Origin: Cerioporus squamosus
Taxonomy: Eukaryota > Basidiomycota > Agaricomycetes > Polyporales > Polyporaceae
DNA: 12,931 nt
Direction of reading: 5' to 3'
NCBI GenBank assembly: GCA_022592435.1
Contig: JABYQS010000804.1
Coordinates: 1-12,931, forward strand
A program made the position numbers and the translations under genes. The notes beneath the pieces are model-generated. The model was not told where the DNA came from, did not search any database, and worked only from the letters and a program-made list of their open reading frames with translations. Below, in pieces: positions 8,557 to 12,931 of the stretch; position 1 is the stretch's first letter, and each line of letters opens with the position of its first letter.

Positions 8557-9045
8557 AGCCGAGGAAGTCGATCTTCTTCTCGGAGAACGAGTACCTCGTC
8601 GTTCTCAGCGGAGAAGGCGGCCGAGTTCACGAAGGACATGTGGGTTCGGCGCGGTCGTCGATACCTGCAACACGCGAACCGGTAGACTGCTCGCAGGACT
8701 CCGTCGTGAGCGAGGATTACCGTCCGGAGCGCAGATTTTGACCTTTCCTCGTGCAAGGTGCGTCTTTCGTCGTCGTGTTCTGTGACGTGGAACTTGTCGT
8801 CCCAGTGAGTAGAGTTGTGCCGCGGGTTTGCAATCGCTCGCCCAAGTGAACCTGTTGTTTAAGTCGTGCCGGTTAATGCATGTTTACAGGTGCACACCAT
8901 CGCTACCTTCAGCCCCTCGAAGATCAACGAACAAACCCGCTCGTTAGAAGAAAGACTTCTTGGAAGCTCTGCGGCTCTGCGAACGCGGCGGCGCACCTCT
9001 ACGACTAGTCTGCGATGGTTCGTCCATTCGACAGCCTTGATCTGA
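8142..9045 (+). pseudogene. Remains of an unknown spliced gene, left paralogue of the 12432 gene
   Basis: The ATG at 8142 corresponds to the ATG at 12432, but the frame here is broken: an extra C upstream (cgccggc against cgcggc), an extra C soon after the start (ctcccggg against ctccggg), two bases missing near 8257, and more indels by 8340. The shared peptide PADLHDATPSFHRVLIPSA can still be read in a shifted frame. Downstream of the repeat, coding-like pieces remain: 8559-8650 (RKSIFFSENEYLVVLSGEGG), a segment reading FVVVFCDVELVVP that ends at 8804, then an 85-nt GT-AG intron (8805-8889) joined in phase to 8890-9045 (VHTIATFSPSKINEQTRSLE, TGA). The region is most likely a decayed copy, though a chimeric gene using the downstream exons is possible. 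No family is recognised. Confidence 0.35.
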
Positions 9046-9636
9046 GCGGTGGCTGAGACGTCTATATACATAGCTAGACGTGCTTGTCTCCGGCCGGTCT
9101 CGTCGAGGGCAGCTGATCATGCTGAGCAGATAATGAAGACACAGCGATGGCCCGGGAGGACAGAACGTGAGAGGGAAACGGTACTGGGAGCAGGGCGTGT
9201 GGCATGGAGATTCGCGGTGTGTATTTTGCCAGCGAAGGGCAGCTTCCGAGCTCGGGGAGACAGGCCAATTCAAAACCGAATGTCAGCCTAGCTAGCCAGC
9301 ACTACCCACGCCGCGCCGCGGTGTCCATGTCTGGTCCAACAAACGCAATCCTGGTCTAAGTCATCTTATGAAACAACGTGCCGCCAATTCGAGCGTTGTA
9401 CTCCGCACTTGACGACCAACACCGCTACTTCAAGCTACTCAAGCAGACCTTCTTCTGCGTTCGGAGACAGGTGTTGGCTGAGACTTCCGAATACCCACGT
9501 TGTACCCTCGTACCGAGGGACTTGGACGACTCGGCTGGATCACCATCAATATTGTCGCCTTCGCATTACACCCCACAGTCGTAAGAAAATAGTGAATACT
9601 AAGTATACAGTGATGTGCGAGCCTGCAATTATCTAG
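9046..9636. other. Intergenic stretch between two convergent gene regions
   Basis: Only short frames occur on either strand. It includes a purine-rich stretch (about 9130-9190) and an AT-richer stretch at 9580-9636 next to the 3' end of the F-box gene, which probably holds its 3' processing signals. Nothing specific can be named. Confidence 0.4.
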
Positions 9637-11337
9637 CTAGTCGACGTAGCACGGTAAAGGTACTATGACGTGCGCAACCACGGCCTGCAACCTCTTCACG
9701 TAGGGGACTGGGAGTGGACAGGGGAGATGGCCGACTCGTTTACACTTCGTCTGCAGCCGATAAACAAACGACCGAAGGCGTAATCCCCTCGATGCGCGCA
9801 GCTCCAGCGTGGACACCATCTTCTCATACACATCAGCACGAGCGAAACCCTCGCCTCCGGTGAGGACGACCCGCAGATCTGTCAGCTCTCGCACAACGTC
9901 CTCCTCGGCAAGAGCGGAGTAGAAGTCCTTGTTCGCGTTGGCACCGGCGACCGTGAGGATGGCGAGCTTCGGGAAGTAGCGCAGCACCCATAGCCACCCC
10001 GCACTCTGTCCGCCCCGCCGCTCGGTCACGCGAAGGGTGACCTCCAAGTCGGTGATAGCCGCGGGGAAGAAGATTGGCGCGAATCCTCGAAAGAGCCGAT
10101 GGAAGTCGAGGTATTCGGGTTCAAATATCGTCTTCGGCTCGTCAGAACGCACGACCAGCCGTCTTCGAGACACTCCATCCGCGTCTGTCGCAAATCCCTG
10201 CACGGTATGCAGACGGTGGTTTTCGGAATCACAGGCCGAGACTTTGACTTGATGTATCGATGGGAGGACTTGTAGAGCATTCTCGATCGGTAGGCACTCC
10301 GAAAGGGCATCGAACGATAGGTAGGTTATAACTGTGACAGATGCCTCTCGAGGTATCGAGAGGCATTCCAGCAATGATCGAGCGAGGATTGGATTGTCGC
10401 CGACCAAGAGCTCCTTCAGGCGGTCCAAGCGAGGGGCTGCGATTGCTGGGTCGAGATGCCAACTTCGACCTAGGCCTGGCAAGCAGACTACCAGTTTCAA
10501 GGACTCCAGATCGGGGCACCTCTGCAGCGTCTTGAGCAGCTCGGAAACGGAGGGAAGATGACAACAGCGCGTGCGACGCGCGTGACTACGGGTCGCCGTT
10601 GTGTCAATCGACCGGATATGAAGGGACCGGAGGGACGGTCCCACCCAGGCAAGTGGGAATTTGATGCATGAAGTCTTGAGACTGCGAAGTCGAGGGAAGC
10701 GAGATGGAGACTCGCTGGATATATCCACGGGACAAATAGCGTTACGGCAATCCAGCCGTAGCTCTAGCAGTTCCAGAGACGGTAAAGAAAGGTCGAAGAA
10801 CGGCCGTATGTCCCTGTCATCCATGATCTTACAGTGAAGACAGATGCTCGTCATTCGGGCAAGGTGTGTCTCGGCGGCTGGAGTTCGGAGTGCGGGAAGG
10901 AAACCACCACCGAGGTGGAACGTGACGGGCATGGGAGCTGACCGGGCGAGCGCATCAAGGACGACGGTCGAGTGCCGCATTGCACGGCCAATTGGATGAC
11001 TCTTCGCGTTTAGGGAGAAGAAGTCGGTCCAAAAAGAAGGGGTCTTGTGGATGAGAGAACGCCAGGCATGACAGACATGGGTAAGTCGCATCGACGCCCG
11101 AGACCCGGTCCAGGGACCAGCCATGCGAAAGATCATCACGAGGAGTTCGACCGGCAACTTGACGTTGAACAGGGCGGCCCCGTTGTAGATCCTCTTCAAT
11201 TTGAGCCTCCGCTCAAGGAGGGTACTGATTGTCGCGTCGTTTACTTGCAACATTCGCGAAGCCAATGCCTGAGTTTCCGTGGGCGTAAGACCGGCAAGGC
11301 TGGCTCGTTCATCACCGGAAATATAGTCGCAGGCCAT
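9637..11337 (-). CDS. F-box domain protein with a leucine-rich C-terminal region
   Basis: A single exon encodes 566 aa. The F-box lies at about residues 58-105: it opens FNVKLPVELLVMIFRMAG, continues RLTHVCHAWRSLIHKTPSFW, and shows the hallmark LP..LL..IF, V/C-x-x-W and final Trp (about 61-70, 88-92, 103). A predicted helix with LLERRLKLKRIYNG precedes it, as is usual in Agaricomycete F-box proteins. From about 180 onward are irregular leucine-rich stretches (LPSLELLELRLDCRN, FPRLRSLKT, CPDLESLKLVV, LDRLKELLVGDN, FPKLAILTVAG) that likely form a substrate-binding LRR-like fold. By family knowledge it would bind Skp1 and bring targets to an SCF ubiquitin ligase; the target is unknown. The start at 11337 directly follows a likely intron (11338-11396), so the protein could begin further upstream. 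The frame is intact. Confidence 0.9.
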   Translation of the reverse strand: MACDYISGDERASLAGLTPTETQALASRMLQVNDATISTLLERRLKLKRIYNGAALFNVKLPVELLVMIFRMAGPWTGSRASMRLTHVCHAWRSLIHKTPSFWTDFFSLNAKSHPIGRAMRHSTVVLDALARSAPMPVTFHLGGGFLPALRTPAAETHLARMTSICLHCKIMDDRDIRPFFDLSLPSLELLELRLDCRNAICPVDISSESPSRFPRLRSLKTSCIKFPLAWVGPSLRSLHIRSIDTTATRSHARRTRCCHLPSVSELLKTLQRCPDLESLKLVVCLPGLGRSWHLDPAIAAPRLDRLKELLVGDNPILARSLLECLSIPREASVTVITYLSFDALSECLPIENALQVLPSIHQVKVSACDSENHRLHTVQGFATDADGVSRRRLVVRSDEPKTIFEPEYLDFHRLFRGFAPIFFPAAITDLEVTLRVTERRGGQSAGWLWVLRYFPKLAILTVAGANANKDFYSALAEEDVVRELTDLRVVLTGGEGFARADVYEKMVSTLELRASRGLRLRSFVYRLQTKCKRVGHLPCPLPVPYVKRLQAVVAHVIVPLPCYVD

Positions 11338-11396
11338 CTAGTACAGACCACACAGTCACTCTCCAAGGTTGTGTGTAGTCAATAAACGAAGCTCAC
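11338..11396 (-). other. Intron ending exactly at the F-box start codon
   Basis: On the minus strand a 59-base GT-AG interval (gtgagcttcg ... ctgtactag) has an attgac branch-like site and ends directly before the ATG at 11337. It could be a 5' leader intron. The frame upstream (11397-11642, Ser/Pro-rich, with an ATG at 11642) is in phase with the ATG across it, so an N-terminal extension of 82 residues is possible, but the CT-rich upstream sequence looks more like leader or promoter. Confidence 0.5.
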
Positions 11397-12193
11397 CGTA
11401 TCGAACACCGAATAATGAACTGGTCGCGTGGGTGGTTTCAAGTGAAGGTTCGGAGGTTCAGCCACCTTGAAACACCTTGAACTCGGACCGGTAACGGGGA
11501 GAGGTGTGTGTAGAGTAGCAGGTAAACTGGAGCACTGAGGCAAAATTAACGATGTTGATAAGGGAGCGGAAGTGGCAGAGCGAGAGAAGGAGGAAAAGCC
11601 AAGGCGGGGAATCGGGCAAGTCGCACTCGGTGTTTCACCCACGTGATCAACCCTGGGGCGCCAAATCTCGCCTCTCCCGGGCCTGCCTCAATCGCACCGT
11701 CATGTCAGTCTCTGTACGTCTCTATCTCCGCCTGGCAAATCCGCTCGATGAGACTTACGAGTAATAGAGACTGCCGAGCAAGAGCTGCGGGCGTCGCTCC
11801 CGTCGCACAGCTACCAGACGAAGTGAGTCAAATTCTGTATGTGCGGCGCCGCCGGCGCGTGCGCTCGTGGTCGCAATATTCATGGCGATCGGTTTCTTCC
11901 TTAGGTCTCGAGAGTATAGTCGATAGCTGACGACACTTGCCTTCGTAGCACACAACTGGTACCACGATGGGTCACTCCAGCAAGGTGCATCGTACCCGAA
12001 GCTCCGAGTCGCCCACAGAGGCCCCTCGACGCCGTGCCACGTACGCGACGTACTACACGGTACCGTTCGTGATGCAACAGGCGGCCCAAATACAAGCGAG
12101 CTCGGGCTGCGTCGCCAACCGAGTCAATGTCGGGTGCTAGGTCCCTTGTGGGAGACGGCGTCGGAACCTCCAGCTGAGCGCCGTCAACTCAAC
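11397..12193 (+). other. Promoter region of the F-box gene plus unassigned coding-like segments
   Basis: The left part is the upstream region of the minus-strand F-box gene. On the plus strand a GT-AG interval can be drawn at about 11713-11769 (gtacgtctct ... gagtaatag), then a short segment reading ARAAGVAPVAQLPDE, then a gtgagtcaaa donor and cttccttag acceptor (about 11824-11905). A 57-codon frame at 11967-12140 (MGHSSKVHRTRSSESPTEAP at its start, ATYATYYTVPFVMQQAAQ in the middle) reads like coding sequence. These may be 5' exons of the gene that continues at 12432, but I could not join them into one frame. Confidence 0.25.
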
Positions 12194-12850
12194 GCAACCC
12201 CACCATCTCTGTATACACAGCGCGGGAGCCGCTATCCCGTGCCTATCCTCAATACGTTTGGCGGAAGGATCCAGTAGAAGCACGTCTCGTTCCAAAGTGT
12301 AGCTGACGGTCTACCTCTCCTCGAGATACCATCCGCAGTCTATTTTGGAGGCTATCTTTGCCAACAGTGCCGTAATCATCCCTCGCGGCACGAACATCCC
12401 TTCCCGTGACCCCACTCGCCTCCCCGTCTCGATGTTCTCCGCTCCGGGCGAGACTCAAGGAGAGCCAGGCGTGCGAGCCATAACGGGGCCAGCTGACCTA
12501 TACGACGCCACCCCGAGCTTTCACCGCGTACTTATACCGAGCGCGAGATACACTGTGGACGGCATTGCCTACGTGCCCAGGCGTGCACGCCCCCGCCAGC
12601 ATACAGCGAAGAACCGGCGAGCTCGACGTGCGCGAGAACACTTGGAACGCAAGATGGTGCAAGAGTTCAAGCATCTCACCCGTGAGTGCTCCGTGCTCGG
12701 ACTGCGGGCCCGACTGACTGGCTTCTTCTTGCGCTTTCTTTCCTGTCTTTCCAACACTCGCGTCTCCGACTTTTGCCTCTCGATCTCTCTCGCGTATGAA
12801 CGGCGCGCGGTGCTTCGCTGTCACTTCCGCGTGGGTGGTGGTCGACCGGC
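12194..12850 (+). repeat. Direct repeat, right copy
   Basis: This is the partner of 7908-8556, at an offset of about 4290 bases at the shared ATG, in the same orientation. After gtcgaccggc the two copies diverge sharply. Relative to the left copy it lacks the frame-breaking indels across the shared exon. The frame is open across the shared tctattttggag block and onward. Confidence 0.85.
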
Positions 12851-12931
12851 GAACAACCTCTCCGGCGAATACCCTGCCTCGTGTGGCACCCTCCGGCGTT
12901 CACGTACGTACGTACGCCTCGCACTGGAATT
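12432..12931 (+). CDS. Unknown basic protein, 3' end beyond the window
   Basis: The plus frame is open from 12303 (after a TAG at 12300-12302) to the right edge, 209 codons. The first ATG in it is at 12432 and opens MFSAPGETQGEPGVRAITGP. It continues DATPSFHRVLIPSARYTVDG and then a strongly basic segment with RARPRQHTAKNRRARRAREH, followed by EHLERKMVQEFKHLT. A consensus donor (gtgagt) occurs at 12682. The sequence beyond it is pyrimidine-rich with no AG before the window end, so the frame past 12681 may be intron. In that case the first exon would encode about 83 residues. The segment upstream of the ATG (SILEAIFANSAVIIPRGTNI) also reads as coding, so the true start may be earlier. No known domain is recognised; the basic helix could bind nucleic acid, but that is a guess. 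Confidence 0.45.
   Translation, partial: MFSAPGETQGEPGVRAITGPADLYDATPSFHRVLIPSARYTVDGIAYVPRRARPRQHTAKNRRARRAREHLERKMVQEFKHLTRECSVLGLRARLTGFFLRFLSCLSNTRVSDFCLSISLAYERRAVLRCHFRVGGGRPANNLSGEYPASCGTLRRSRTYVRLALE

Noticed and set aside
11430..11500. Possible inverted repeat around ttcaag/cttgaa
   Set aside because: Only short, interrupted matches; not convincing as a hairpin or terminator.
12498..12824. Minus-strand 108-codon frame in the right repeat copy
   Set aside because: The plus strand is open much longer and its frame matches the segment shared with the left copy; the minus frame looks like a shadow.
12903..12917. Run of gtac units (cgtacgtacgtacgtac)
   Set aside because: It is a very short tandem run with no further structure around it; a chance microsatellite.
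1..12931. tRNA, rRNA or CRISPR elements
   Set aside because: No cloverleaf with conserved boxes, no rRNA signature and no regularly spaced short repeats were seen by eye.

Overview
The window looks like chromosomal DNA of a wood-decay type basidiomycete (Agaricomycetes, polypore-like). The signs are split genes with many short introns (about 50-80 nt, GTNNGT donors, CTAAC/CTGAC branch sites, CAG/TAG acceptors), GC-rich codons, a fragment of a DUF6533-type membrane protein (a family I associate with Agaricomycetes), a secreted pepsin-like aspartic protease of polyporopepsin type, and a single-exon F-box protein. There are no operons, rRNA, tRNA or CRISPR arrays.

Layout: 1-1216 (minus) holds most of a DUF6533-type multi-pass protein gene that runs off the left edge and carries at least one apparent frame break. 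1217-2691 has no gene I can name, only coding-like open stretches. 2692-2894 is a long inverted repeat just upstream of a small orphan membrane protein gene (2935-3393, plus). 3394-4560 looks intergenic. 4917-6455 (plus) is a complete six-exon aspartic protease gene; its splicing can be solved exactly and gives 417 aa. 6702-7181 (plus) is a small two-exon Gly-rich gene of unknown function. 7473-9045 (plus) holds a possible two-exon ORF followed by decayed exons of an unknown gene. 9637-11337 (minus) is a 566-aa F-box gene with a 59-nt intron ending exactly at its start codon. 11397-12931 (plus) holds unassigned exons, then an open frame that runs off the right edge.

The strongest unexplained structure is a direct repeat of about 650 bp (7908-8556 and 12194-12850) on either side of the F-box gene. 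The right copy keeps one plus-strand frame open for 209 codons. The left copy has several indels that break the same frame. This looks like a duplicated unknown gene family, one copy possibly intact and one decaying.

The genes do not form an obvious pathway. The protease is a secreted nutritional enzyme, the F-box protein would be a substrate adaptor of an SCF ubiquitin ligase, and the others are unassigned. I do not see a clear new multi-gene system.
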